From Streptacidiphilus rugosus AM-16 (GTDB lineage: Bacteria; Actinomycetota; Actinomycetes; Streptomycetales; Streptomycetaceae), in the NCBI RefSeq assembly GCF_000744655.1, contig NZ_JQMJ01000004.1, positions 6,076,001 through 6,140,000 on the forward strand: DNA of 64,000 nucleotides. The letters are read 5' to 3'. Each line of letters opens with the position of its first letter. Positions within the stretch are counted from its first letter, which is position 1. Positions 25,731-34,322 of the stretch are shown here, one piece after another. Below the pieces are notes generated by a model that did no database searches, was not told where the DNA came from, and worked only from the letters and a program-made list of their open reading frames with translations. The position numbers and the translations under genes were made by a program.

Positions 25731-28268
25731 ATGACGATCTCGAAGGACACCGTCGCTTCCCGCTGTGACACCGAGCCGGTCGCCGCCATCACGGACATCG
25801 TCCTCGCCGTCGAACCGACCATGAGCCAGGCCGAGGCCGAGAGAGCCGTCCTCGACGTGGTGACCCGACGCGACTACCAGCGCGAGCTTGCCAGGGCGCT
25901 GACCGCAGCCCCGGACCTGCTCACCTCGGGGCGCCCCGAAGGGCCGAGGTCCGTCGAACGGCTGATACGCGCCCTGCTCGCTCACGGCGCCCGCCAAGTC
26001 GTACTGCCTCGCTGCCCGCGGTGCGGGAACGCCCGCCCGCTGCTCTGCCGAGACGGTGACCTGCGGATCTGCAACAAGTGCTCCCACCGGGCGGCCAGCC
26101 GCAACCAACCGTGCGCCGGCTGCGGCAAGCCACGAATCACCGCATACCGTGACCATCTCGGGCAACCCTGGTGTCAGTACTGCCGTCCCGGCGCCGGAAC
26201 ACCCACCGACGATCCGCTCCGGGAACTCGTCGAAATCGTCTGCAGCATCGAACCGGGCATGCCGCAGCAGGCTGTGATCGACGCGATCAGCGAGGCCATC
26301 CCGCTGCTGTCCCAGATCCGCCAGACCGCTGGCGCACTGCGCGACGCTCCCGACCTGCTGACCGGCCGGGGAGCACACGGCTCGCCGCGTGTCATCGCTC
26401 TGATCGGCGCCCTCGTCTCCCGAGGCGCCGCCAACGTCGTCGCGCCGCCGTGCACCATTTGCGGCGTGGTCAAGCCACTGCGGTCCACCCTCCACGGTCT
26501 GCGGTGCTGCAGACACTGCTACCAGCTCAGCAACCAGAAGGCCTGCGCCGACTGCGGCCAGGTCCGCAGCATCTCCTTTCGCACCATGGAGGGACGTCTT
26601 CTCTGCCGCCCCTGCTCCAACAAGCAGCCCTCGGCCTACGACGACTGCGCTTCGTGCGGCCGCCGGAAGCGCATCGTCACCCGCGCGAAGGGCGCCCCGC
26701 TCTGCAAGACCTGCTACCTGCCGGTCGTCACCTGCTCGATCTGCAACAAGGCCAAGCCCTGCTACTTCGCCGACACCGACGCACCCCGCTGCCCGAACTG
26801 CTCGCGCAACCTTGCGACGCCGGAGCCCTGCACCCGCTGCGGCCGCGTCCGGCTGGTCCGCGCTCGCGCCAAGGACGGCGGCGCGATCTGCCAGGCCTGC
26901 GGAGTGGTGCGCGAAGCCTGCGGGGACTGCGGCAGGAAGCGCCCCGTCAGCTCCAGAACCCCGGAGGGCTCCCCGCTCTGCCGCAACTGCTACGAAAAGA
27001 GCCCCCTGTCCTACCGCGAGTGCACCGGTTGCGGCAGCCTCGAACGGCTCTACCACCACGGACTCTGCGACTCCTGCGCACGCGCGGCCGCAGTCCAGGA
27101 CCTGCTCGCCGATGCGGACGGCGTCGTGCCTGCTCGGTTGTCCGGACTCGCGTCCGCCCTGCTGGCCGGCGAGCCGCTCGCGGCCCTGCGCTGGACCAAC
27201 ATGCCCACGAGCCGGGCGATGCTCGCCCACCTCATCGCCAGCCGTGAACCGATCACGCACGAGGCCCTGGACGCCGCCCCGTCCGAGAGGGCCGCCCGCC
27301 ACCTGCGAGCGATCCTCGTCGCCCACGGTGTTCTTCCCGAGCGCGACGAACAGCTCGCTGCCCTGGAACGCTGGATCACCAGGGCCCTCGCGGAGATCAG
27401 CAACCCGGAAGACCGACGCGTCGTCCAGAGCTTCGCGACCTGGCACCACCTGCGGCGCTATCGACGAAAGTCCTCCGTTAAACCCCTGACTCACCCGCAG
27501 ACCACCCAGGCCCGCCGAGAGATCACCACGGCGATCAGCCTGCTGACCTGGCTCTCCAAGAGCGACCGGACCCTGGAAACCTGCACCCAAGAACACATCG
27601 ACCACTGGCTCGACACCGACCGGGCCGCTCGCCCCTTCGGCCGCACCTTCATCCTCTGGGCGACCCGGAACCGGCACTGCCGACCGCTCACGATCCCCGT
27701 CGTCAAGCCGAAAAAGGGCACGCTCTTCATCGGCCAGGACGACCGCTGGACGCTGATCCGCCGACTGCTGCACGACGATGAGATCGACCTCACCGCCCGA
27801 GTTGCGGGCCTGCTCCTGCTGCTGTTCGCACAGCCGCTGACCCGCATCGCGCGCATCACTCCAGGCGACATCACGGTCAGCGCCGAGAAGGTCACTCTCA
27901 CCCTCGGGCGTGAACCGCTGGAACTTCCTCCACCCGTCGACCAGCTCGTGCTCCAGCTGCGAGACCTTCCCGACCTCAATCCCCGAGCTGACGACCGGAC
28001 GAAACGGTGGCTGTTCCCCGGCATCTCGCCCGGGACTCCGCTGAGCAATCAGGCCCTGATGGATCGCCTCAAGCCGCTCGGGATCCAGTCCAGGCCGTCC
28101 CGGAACACGACGATCCAGGAGCTGGCCTCCGAGCTGCCCGCCGTGGTCCTCAGCAAGCTCCTCGGCGTTCACATCACCACCGCCACTCGCTGGTCCCGCA
28201 CCACAGGCGCGAACCGAACCGAGTACGCCGCCGAGCTCTCCCGCAGACGGGCATTCCGCAAGTCCTGA
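25731..28268 (+). CDS. 845-residue protein: zinc-ribbon array plus tyrosine-less recombinase-like domain
   Basis: An N-terminal helical module (about 20-92) is repeated at about 165-240; both copies end in a DAPDLLTGR-like block. Residues 95-449 hold 18 CxxC pairs, enough for about nine zinc ribbons. A helical linker follows. The region from about 590 looks like a tyrosine recombinase: core-binding helices, LLLLFAQPLTRIARITPGDI (box I Arg about 705) and LLGVHITTATRW, where Trp 821 stands at the usual Tyr. It is probably a non-catalytic DNA-binding partner of the active recombinase. Close homology is not claimed. The stop is 17 bp from the element edge. Confidence 0.85.
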   Translation: MTISKDTVASRCDTEPVAAITDIVLAVEPTMSQAEAERAVLDVVTRRDYQRELARALTAAPDLLTSGRPEGPRSVERLIRALLAHGARQVVLPRCPRCGNARPLLCRDGDLRICNKCSHRAASRNQPCAGCGKPRITAYRDHLGQPWCQYCRPGAGTPTDDPLRELVEIVCSIEPGMPQQAVIDAISEAIPLLSQIRQTAGALRDAPDLLTGRGAHGSPRVIALIGALVSRGAANVVAPPCTICGVVKPLRSTLHGLRCCRHCYQLSNQKACADCGQVRSISFRTMEGRLLCRPCSNKQPSAYDDCASCGRRKRIVTRAKGAPLCKTCYLPVVTCSICNKAKPCYFADTDAPRCPNCSRNLATPEPCTRCGRVRLVRARAKDGGAICQACGVVREACGDCGRKRPVSSRTPEGSPLCRNCYEKSPLSYRECTGCGSLERLYHHGLCDSCARAAAVQDLLADADGVVPARLSGLASALLAGEPLAALRWTNMPTSRAMLAHLIASREPITHEALDAAPSERAARHLRAILVAHGVLPERDEQLAALERWITRALAEISNPEDRRVVQSFATWHHLRRYRRKSSVKPLTHPQTTQARREITTAISLLTWLSKSDRTLETCTQEHIDHWLDTDRAARPFGRTFILWATRNRHCRPLTIPVVKPKKGTLFIGQDDRWTLIRRLLHDDEIDLTARVAGLLLLLFAQPLTRIARITPGDITVSAEKVTLTLGREPLELPPPVDQLVLQLRDLPDLNPRADDRTKRWLFPGISPGTPLSNQALMDRLKPLGIQSRPSRNTTIQELASELPAVVLSKLLGVHITTATRWSRTTGANRTEYAAELSRRRAFRKS

Positions 28269-28285
28269 TAGCCGGACCTACCAGT

Positions 28286-28972
28286 ACCCGCCGCGGCGAT
28301 TTCGAGCGCATGGCGGGCCTCGAACTGGCCGGCCACGTCCGCCATGTCCTTCTTCCAGTCGGCGCCGTGCCGGACGCCGATCCCCGGCAGGGACAGGCCC
28401 GCGAGGGCGGGATCGGGCCCCGAGGGGAAGAGCGGATCCGGGGGCTCCTCCGGCTCGGGCTCGCCGCAGAGCAGCGCGATGAGCTGCCGCAGCGAACGCA
28501 CCGCGAGCACCTCGACACCGGGCACCAGCGCGGCCTCCGCCGCCGTCGCCTCGGGGACGGCGACCTTGGCGTACCCGGCCTCGGCCGCCGCCAGCACGGA
28601 GGGCAGCACCCCGCGGACCGGGCGGGCGCGGCCGTCCAGGCTGAGCTCGCCGACCAGCAGCAGGCGCTCGATCGCCTCCGGCCGCAGCCGCTCCGCCGCC
28701 GCCAGCACCGCGCAGGCGATCGCCAGATCGAAGCCGGAGCCGCTCTTGGGGACCGAGGCCGGCGACAGCCCGACCGTCAGCTTCTTCAGCGGCCAGCGCT
28801 CGCCGCTGTTCACCACGGCGGCCCTGACCCGGTCGCGGGACTCGTTGATCGCCTTGTCCGGCAGGCCGACGATCGTGAACGCCGCCAGGCCGGGCTCCAG
28901 ATCGGCCTGGACCTCGACGACGACGCCGTCCACCCCGATCAGGGCGACCGAACCGGTGCGGGCGAAGACCAT
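28286..28972 (-). pseudogene. comM: comM (yifB) 5' part: N-terminal domain, split by the mobile element
   Basis: This encodes the first 229 residues of ComM, the Lon-protease-like fold with VEVQADLEPGLAAFTIVGLP, SGSGFDLAIACAVLAA and LLVGELSLDGRARPVRGVLP. ATG 28972 is separated by one base from the yraN stop. The frame runs on into the element for 38 codons and stops at 28169, so any product lacks the ATPase core. The gene follows yraN in the conserved yraN-comM-dprA order. Confidence 0.94.
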
Positions 28973-28973
28973 C

Positions 28974-29360
28974 TCAGCCCACCGCCCCACGCAGGTGGGT
29001 GATCCGCGCCGGACCGCGGCGGCCGTGCACGACGCAGATCAGATCGACCCGGACGCCTCCCGGCGGGGGCGGGCCCGACCAGCACTCGGCGAGCCAGCGC
29101 TCGGCCAGGACGAGGAGGCGTTCCGCCTTGGCCGGGCCGACGGCCTCGGCGGGGCTCTGCACGCCGTGCTCGCTGCGGGTCTTGACCTCGCAGACGGCGA
29201 GAGCCGGGCCGCCCGGCGGCCGGGGATCGAGTGCGACGATGTCGAGCTCGCCGGCGCGGCAGCGCCAGTTCCTGGCGAGGACGCGCAGTCCGGCCGCCTC
29301 CAGATGGCGGGCGGCGGCCTGCTCCCCGTAGCGGCCGAGAGCCTGGGTCCGTGCGGTCAT
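28974..29360 (-). CDS. yraN: YraN family (UPF0102) nuclease-like protein
   Basis: 128 residues from ATG 29360, which is preceded by a near-perfect GGAGGTGATC ribosome site. The restriction-endonuclease-like fold shows LGRYGEQAAARHLEAAG, NWRCRAGELDIVALD (catalytic-type GELDIV) and VCEVKTRS (ExK). Function is unsettled, probably DNA-related. Coupled to comM, which starts one base after its stop. Confidence 0.95.
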   Translation of the reverse strand: MTARTQALGRYGEQAAARHLEAAGLRVLARNWRCRAGELDIVALDPRPPGGPALAVCEVKTRSEHGVQSPAEAVGPAKAERLLVLAERWLAECWSGPPPPGGVRVDLICVVHGRRGPARITHLRGAVG

Positions 29361-29633
29361 CGGGATCACCTCCGCCGAGAAATCTCCCGGTCGCGGAGGT
29401 GCGGAGCCAGCGGCGTCCGCCGGCCTGTGGACAACGAATGGCTGTGGAAAACCCGGCCACCCCGGCGGGTGAAACCGAAGCGCGGCCACCCGCCCCCGGC
29501 ACCGCACGCCCCCGCAGGCAACCCGCTCCCCCGGGAAACCACCCCCGGCAGCAGGACCGCACGGCGCCCCGACAAACCGACGGCCCGAAAGACCGACGGC
29601 CCGGCGGACCTGCGCCCCGACGGCCGCCCCGCG

Positions 29634-29960
29634 TCAGCGCCCGAAGCCGGGCTCGTCCTGCGGCAGCTCCAGATCGCTCTTGGCGAGCTCCTCCACGTTG
29701 ACGTCCTTGAAGGTCAGCACCCGGACCTGGCGCACGAAGCGGGCCGGGCGGTACATGTCCCAGACCCAGGCGTCGGCCATGGTGACCTCGAAGAACACCT
29801 CGCCCTGCAGCGACTGCACCTTGAGCTCGTAGTCGTTCGTCAGGTAGAAGCGCCGCTCCGTCTCGATGACGAACTTGAACAGCCCGACGACGTCTCGATA
29901 CTCCCGGTAGAGCTTGAGCTCCATCTCGGTCTCGTACTTTTCGAGGTCCTCGGCACTCAT
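29634..29960 (-). CDS. DUF2469 family protein
   Basis: 108 residues from ATG 29960; the track-length version with GTG/ATG further upstream is not conserved in style. It has the typical actinobacterial DUF2469 sequence: SAEDLEKYETEMELKLYREY and VIETERRFYLTNDYELKVQ, ending near DEPGFGR. Function unknown; it is usually found next to yraN and rnhB. The 273 bp between it and yraN show no further gene. Confidence 0.93.
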   Translation of the reverse strand: MSAEDLEKYETEMELKLYREYRDVVGLFKFVIETERRFYLTNDYELKVQSLQGEVFFEVTMADAWVWDMYRPARFVRQVRVLTFKDVNVEELAKSDLELPQDEPGFGR

Positions 29961-29973
29961 CCCCACGTTCCCC

Positions 29974-30492
29974 TCAGCTGTGCGTACGTCCAACCATTGT
30001 GGACCACAGGCGCGGCCCGGAGAGCCTGACCGGGCGGGCAGGCGGGCCTTCCCGCAGAACCTGCGCCAGCAGCCTCGCCAGCGCGTTCGGATAGATGGTC
30101 TCCTTCGTCCGCGACAGCTCCTGGAGCGTCCACCAGCGCAGCGCGTCGGTGGTGCGAAGTTCCAGCTCGGTCTGGCCGGAGGTGTCGGTCTCGACGGTCT
30201 CCGTGCGGGCCAGGTAGTACCACTCGTCCTGGGCGTAGCTGCGGCCGTCGAACTCGAACTCGGTCGCCCGCGTGGCCAGCAGCGGGCCCAGGCTGGCGTC
30301 GCGGATGCCGGTCTCCTCGGCGATCTCGCGGTGCGCCGCCGCCGCCAGGTCCTCCCCCTCCTCGACTCCGCCGCCGGGGGTGAACCACCACTCCCGGCCC
30401 GGCTGCTGCGGGTCGAAGCCGTGCAGCAGCAGGATCCGGTCGTCCGGATCGAGCAGCAGCACGCGCGCCGCGCGGCGGCGCTTCGGTGTCAT
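29974..30492 (-). CDS. NUDIX hydrolase
   Basis: 172 residues. The Nudix box is complete: GGGVEEGEDLAAAAHREIAE, then ETGI. The N-terminus (RRAARVLLLDPDDRILLLHG) and WWFTPGG fit the MutT-like subgroup. It hydrolyses an unidentified nucleoside diphosphate derivative. It lies 13 bp after the last signal peptidase gene and 13 bp before DUF2469. This matches the known arrangement in which the distal signal peptidase heads a second operon. Confidence 0.94.
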   Translation of the reverse strand: MTPKRRRAARVLLLDPDDRILLLHGFDPQQPGREWWFTPGGGVEEGEDLAAAAHREIAEETGIRDASLGPLLATRATEFEFDGRSYAQDEWYYLARTETVETDTSGQTELELRTTDALRWWTLQELSRTKETIYPNALARLLAQVLREGPPARPVRLSGPRLWSTMVGRTHS

Positions 30493-30505
30493 CCGGCGGT
30501 GCTCC

Positions 30506-31288
30506 TCATGCGTTCGCGGGCGCCGGACGCGGGCGCCTCCGACCTGCCATGCCTGCGACCGTACCCGCCGCAGCGGTGATCAACACCAGTGCGGCGCCGC
30601 CGACCGTCGCCAGTGCGGCCTGGCCCAGCGGCCCGTGGTCGCTCGCCCGTGCCCCGGGCAGGGCGTCGAAGACACTCGTGCGGTCGATCGTCCCCATGGC
30701 CCCGAGCGGCCAGGCGACCCCCTCCACCCGGCCCAGCACGGCCGAGGCGGGCACACTGCCGCCCAGCTGGTCGATGTGGACCCGGGAGTCCTCGGAGATC
30801 GCCCGGTTGTCGCCCATCAGCCAGAGCCGACCCGCGGGGACCTTCGCGGTGAACTGCTGCGACGCCGGGCCCGCGCCCAGCTGCGTGCGGCCCGAACCGC
30901 CCGCGCCGGTCCCCGCCGTCCCCGCGGTCGAGGCGGGCTCCAGGTAGCTCTCGCCGAGCGGGACGCCGTTGACCGTCACCCGGCCCTGCGGGTCGCAGCA
31001 CACGACCGTGTCGCCGCCGACGCCGATGACCCGCTTCACCATCGCGGTGTTCCCCCAGTCGGGGTCCTTGAAGACGACGACGTCCCCGCGGCCGATCGCG
31101 GAGGCGGAGGTGTGCGTCGCGAGCACGGTCTCGCCCGCCTTGATCGTGGGCTCCATCGAACCCGTGGGCACCGCGTAGGGCCGGTACTGGACCGCGAGCA
31201 GCACGAAGCCGCCGACCATGGCCAGCAGGCCGATGCCGATGCCCAGTGCCTGGAGCACTCCGCCCGCCGAACGCTTCCGTCCCGCCAT
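30506..31288 (-). CDS. sipZ: Type I signal peptidase (SipZ position)
   Basis: 260 residues from ATG 31288 (GGGGAG site); GTG 31306 is an alternative. An N-terminal membrane segment (VLQALGIGIGLLAMVGGFVL) precedes catalytic Ser in VPTGSMEPTI and Lys in AMVKRVIGVGGD, plus the GDNRAISEDSR box. A second membrane segment near the C-terminus (LATVGGAALVLITAAAGTVA) gives the two-anchor topology. The symbol follows the Streptomyces lividans order sipW-X-Y-Z. Confidence 0.92.
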   Translation of the reverse strand: MAGRKRSAGGVLQALGIGIGLLAMVGGFVLLAVQYRPYAVPTGSMEPTIKAGETVLATHTSASAIGRGDVVVFKDPDWGNTAMVKRVIGVGGDTVVCCDPQGRVTVNGVPLGESYLEPASTAGTAGTGAGGSGRTQLGAGPASQQFTAKVPAGRLWLMGDNRAISEDSRVHIDQLGGSVPASAVLGRVEGVAWPLGAMGTIDRTSVFDALPGARASDHGPLGQAALATVGGAALVLITAAAGTVAGMAGRRRPRPAPANA

Positions 31289-31345
31289 GCCTGCCGCTCC
31301 CCGCACTCGTCCGCGCCCGTTCGATTCTGTCGCGCGCCACAGCGG

Positions 31346-31392
31346 AGGGCCGTGGTACGTCCGAGCAGATTACTCGTGGGTACCACGGCCCT
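31346..31392 (-). terminator. Hairpin between sipY and sipZ
   Basis: AGGGCCGTGGTAC and GTACCACGGCCCT pair perfectly (13 bp) around a 21-nt loop. It lies 47 bp past the sipY stop, separating sipWXY from sipZ. This supports two transcription units. Confidence 0.75.
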
Positions 31393-31439
31393 CGCAAGAG
31401 CTGAGCGGTGAGTTCCGGGCGACACCCGGCGACCGCCGG

Positions 31440-32459
31440 CTACTTCCTGCGCAGCTTCCTGCGGCGGTTGAGCAGCGTGATCGGCACCGCGCCGACCAGC
31501 GCGGCCACGGCCGGGTGGCCGTCGACCAGAGCGGCGGCCTGGTTGGTGATGCCGGGCTGCGAGAAGGTGTCCGGGATGGGCAGCGTCTTCCAGTTGGACG
31601 GCGGCCAGGCGACGACGATGGCGCGCCCGATCACCTTGCTGTCCGGCACGGAGCCGCCGCCGGGCTCCTCCATGTGGTAGCGGGAGTCCGCCGAGTCCTG
31701 TCGGTGGTCGCCCATCACGAAGATCGAGTTGGCCGGGACGGTGAACTTGGGGATGTTCTTGTCGCCGCAGGGCGTGTTGCCCGGGTAGAGGTAAGGCTCG
31801 TTCAGCGCCTTGCCGTTGACGTAGACCGGGCCGGTGCCCGAGCAGCTGATGGTGTCCCCGCCGACCGCGATGACCCGCTTGATCAGGTCCTTCTCGTTGG
31901 CCGACGGCATCAGGCCGATCCAGGAGAGGACGTCCTGCATGCCGCGGACGAAGCCGTTGCTGCTGGGCTGCTCGCCCGGCTCGCCGGCCAGCCAGTTGCT
32001 CGGGTCGTGGAAGACCACGACCTGGCCGCGCGAGGGCTTCGCGCCGAGGCTCGGCGTCAGCTTGTCGACCAGCACCCGGTCGCCGATCTTCAGGGTGTTC
32101 TCCATCGAGCCCGAGGGGATCGAGAAGGCCTGCACCAGGAAGGTCTTGATCAGCAGCGCCAGCACCAGCGCGACGCCGATCAGGATCGGCAGTTCCTTCC
32201 AGAAGGAACGCTGCTTCTTCCCCTTCGACTTGGTGGACCCCGCGTCGCCGTCGGCGTCGTCGTCCTTGCCCAGAACGACGTGAGAGCCCTCGGTGAGGTC
32301 GTCCACCGGGGTCTCGGCCTGCTCGCCCATCTGTGATGCCTCGCTGTTCTCCTGGGCGGCTTCCCCGCGTCCCTTGTCGTCCACGGACCCTACGGTACGG
32401 CCGCTGGAGTCCTCGGGCTCGCCGACACCAGAGCGGGCACCGATCACCACGTCCCCCAC
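31440..32459 (-). CDS. sipY: Type I signal peptidase (SipY position)
   Basis: 339 residues. A long acidic cytoplasmic N-terminus (about 1-85) leads to the anchor ELPILIGVALVLALLIKTFL. Catalytic Ser lies in IPSGSMENTL and Lys in LIKRVIAVGGD; GDHRQDSADSR is the third box. A weak C-terminal hydrophobic stretch and RRRKLRRK end the protein. GTG start after GAGGAGG. It removes signal peptides from exported proteins at the outer face of the membrane. Confidence 0.94.
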   Translation of the reverse strand: MGDVVIGARSGVGEPEDSSGRTVGSVDDKGRGEAAQENSEASQMGEQAETPVDDLTEGSHVVLGKDDDADGDAGSTKSKGKKQRSFWKELPILIGVALVLALLIKTFLVQAFSIPSGSMENTLKIGDRVLVDKLTPSLGAKPSRGQVVVFHDPSNWLAGEPGEQPSSNGFVRGMQDVLSWIGLMPSANEKDLIKRVIAVGGDTISCSGTGPVYVNGKALNEPYLYPGNTPCGDKNIPKFTVPANSIFVMGDHRQDSADSRYHMEEPGGGSVPDSKVIGRAIVVAWPPSNWKTLPIPDTFSQPGITNQAAALVDGHPAVAALVGAVPITLLNRRRKLRRK

Positions 32460-32531
32460 GAAGCCTCCTCAGCTGAACCGCAGCGGGGTCTGTCCCCGCA
32501 CATGAGTACCATCACGCGCGTCAAACGCGCG

Positions 32532-33446
32532 TCAGGAGCGGCGGCGCCGGGCTCGTACGGCCCCTGGCGCAGCCGCGACCACACCCATAACGAGCGGGAG
32601 TTCCCGGGGAAGCGGCCCGAGGGGTGCGGACGAGGAAACTTGACGAACACTTTGCTGGCCACCGGGAAGGGTCTGCCAGCGCGACAACGGCCAGACCACC
32701 GCCATCGCCCGTCCCACCACGTCCTTCTCCGGGACGAAGCCGCCTCCGGGCTCGTTCATGTGGAAGCGGGAGTCGGCGGAGATGTCGCGATGGTCACCCA
32801 TCACCCACAGCTCGCCGGCGGGCACCGTGACCTTGAAGGGGATCCGTGACGGCGGATTCCCCGGATACAGGTAGGGCTCGTCGATCGGCTTGCCGTTGAC
32901 CAGGATCCGGCCGTGGCTGTCGCAGCACGCCACGGTGTCCCCCGGCACCCCGATCACACGCTTGATCAGATCACGGTCCGAGGGCAGCAGTCCGAGAAAG
33001 GTGAAGGTGTTCTTGACCGCGCCCAGCACCGCTCCGGACTTGGGCACGGGATCGTTCTTCAGCCAGTTGCTCGGGTCGTTGAAGACCACGACGTCGCCGC
33101 GCTTCGGCTGCCAGCCGAACCAGGGCGAGAACTTGTCGACCGCGACCCGGTCGCCGATGGCGATGGTGTTCTGCATCGACCCGGAGGGGATCGAGAACAC
33201 CTGCACCAGAAAGGTCTGCAGCAGCAGGGTGATCACCAGCGCGACGCCGATCACCAGCGGGACCTCGCGGACCAGCGAGCGCTGTCTGCGCCGCTTGGCG
33301 CGCTTGGCGCTACGCCGACGCTCGGCGCGGCCGCGCTCGGCCCGGCCGTTGCCGCCCGCCTGCTCCTCCTCCTCGCGCGCGTAGAAGGTGTCCGGATGGG
33401 GACCCCGTCGAGGCGGCTCGGAGCGCGGCTTACCCCTGGTGCCCAC
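32532..33446 (-). CDS. sipX: Type I signal peptidase (SipX position)
   Basis: 304 residues. A highly basic N-terminus (RAERRRSAKRAKRRRQRSLV) precedes the anchor VPLVIGVALVITLLLQTFLV. Catalytic Ser is in IPSGSMQNTI, Lys in LIKRVIGVPGD and box E in GDHRDISADSR. GTG 33446 has a GGGAGG site inside the end of sipW, so the genes overlap by 17 bases and are translationally coupled. A basic RARRRR tail follows a second hydrophobic stretch. Confidence 0.94.
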   Translation of the reverse strand: MGTRGKPRSEPPRRGPHPDTFYAREEEEQAGGNGRAERGRAERRRSAKRAKRRRQRSLVREVPLVIGVALVITLLLQTFLVQVFSIPSGSMQNTIAIGDRVAVDKFSPWFGWQPKRGDVVVFNDPSNWLKNDPVPKSGAVLGAVKNTFTFLGLLPSDRDLIKRVIGVPGDTVACCDSHGRILVNGKPIDEPYLYPGNPPSRIPFKVTVPAGELWVMGDHRDISADSRFHMNEPGGGFVPEKDVVGRAMAVVWPLSRWQTLPGGQQSVRQVSSSAPLGPLPRELPLVMGVVAAAPGAVRARRRRS

Positions 33447-34263
33447 GCGCTCCGCCTCCCGTCGCCGCGGCCGCGATGGCGCGGTCGAGTTCCGCGAAGA
33501 CCTCGGGGCGGTCCAGCGAACGCGAGTGACCGAACGGCAGGATCACCCACTCCGCCCGGCCGATGACCCGGTCCACCGGCACGAAGCCGCCGCCCGGGTC
33601 GCCGAAGTGGTCGCGCGAGTCGGCCGAGACGGCCCGGTTGTCGCCGAGCACGAAGAGCTTGCCGGCCGGGACGACCACGACGAAGGGGAAGGCGGAGGGC
33701 TTGGCCCCCGGATAGAGATAGGAGCCCTCGTCGAGCGGCACGCCGTCCACCGTGATCCGGCCGTGGGCGTCGCAGCACTTGACCGTGTCGCCGGCGACGC
33801 CGATCACCCGCTTCACGAAGTCGTCGCCGGAGGCGTCGCGGGTGTCCTGCGTCTCGGTGTCGATGAAGGAGCCGCGGCCGTCGAAGACCACGACGTCGCC
33901 GCGTTGCGGCGCTCCGCCGAAGTCGTAGGAGAGCTTGTTGACCAGCACCCGGTCCCCGACGGCCAGCGTGTTCTCCATGGAGCCCGAGGGAATGGTGAAC
34001 GGCTGCGCGACGAAACGGTTCAGCAGCACGATGCCGAGGACGCAGACCGCCAGCAGCAACGCGAGTTCCTTCCACCGGAGGGCCCTGCCCCCGGCGTCGC
34101 CCGCCTCCTCGGCGGCGGCGGCGCTTCCAGATGCGGCCGCGTCGGCGGATCCGGAATCATCCGCCCCGGATACGCCGGAGGACCGCGACGGAGCCGTTGC
34201 CACCTCGTCGTCGACGGGTGGCTCGGCGCTGTCGCGGTCCCCGGGAAGCTGCTGCGTTTCCAT
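33430..34263 (-). CDS. sipW: Type I signal peptidase (SipW position)
   Basis: 277 residues. An acidic, Ala/Ser-rich N-terminus (about 1-60) precedes the anchor ELALLLAVCVLGIVLLNRFV. Catalytic Ser is in IPSGSMENTL, Lys in FVKRVIGVAGD and the GDNRAVSADSR box is intact. No second membrane helix is apparent, unlike the other three. First gene of the sipWXY unit, 59 bp after rplS, so it may also receive read-through from the ribosomal operon. Confidence 0.94.
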   Translation of the reverse strand: METQQLPGDRDSAEPPVDDEVATAPSRSSGVSGADDSGSADAAASGSAAAAEEAGDAGGRALRWKELALLLAVCVLGIVLLNRFVAQPFTIPSGSMENTLAVGDRVLVNKLSYDFGGAPQRGDVVVFDGRGSFIDTETQDTRDASGDDFVKRVIGVAGDTVKCCDAHGRITVDGVPLDEGSYLYPGAKPSAFPFVVVVPAGKLFVLGDNRAVSADSRDHFGDPGGGFVPVDRVIGRAEWVILPFGHSRSLDRPEVFAELDRAIAAAATGGGARGHQG

Positions 34264-34322
34264 TGCCGCAGCAGCCTAAGCCATCAGGCTGGGAGGCTGC
34301 GGCGGGAAGCAGACGTGAGAGC

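Larger units (their letters stand above)
24114..28285 (+). mobile_element. Recombinase-HTH-zinc-ribbon element inserted in comM
   Basis: About 4172 bp of foreign DNA splits comM in its AAAG|GHH codons. Joining 28286-28972 with 23196-24113 restores a normal 534-residue ComM. Cargo is three tightly packed plus-strand genes: tyrosine recombinase, small HTH protein, and an 845-residue zinc-ribbon recombinase-like protein. I see no passenger genes. The ends carry no clear terminal inverted repeats and no 5-8 bp target duplication, which fits tyrosine-recombinase insertion. The layout recalls Tn554 (two recombinases plus a small protein), but the domains differ. Boundaries are good to a few bases. 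Confidence 0.88.

Noticed and set aside
23196-28172. 1658-codon minus-strand frame joining comM to DNA antisense of the element
   Set aside because: Only the first 920 bp (comM 3' part) is real. The remainder is antisense to the recombinase genes. A start at 24176 is the only upstream extension worth considering.
24114-28285. RIT element (three tyrosine recombinases in a row)
   Set aside because: The middle gene is a HTH protein, not a recombinase, and the third lacks the nucleophile.
24100-28300. 5-bp target duplication as in AbaR/Tn6022 insertion in comM
   Set aside because: Flanks read GGTGGCC at the left and ACCCGCC at the right with no matching short direct repeat.
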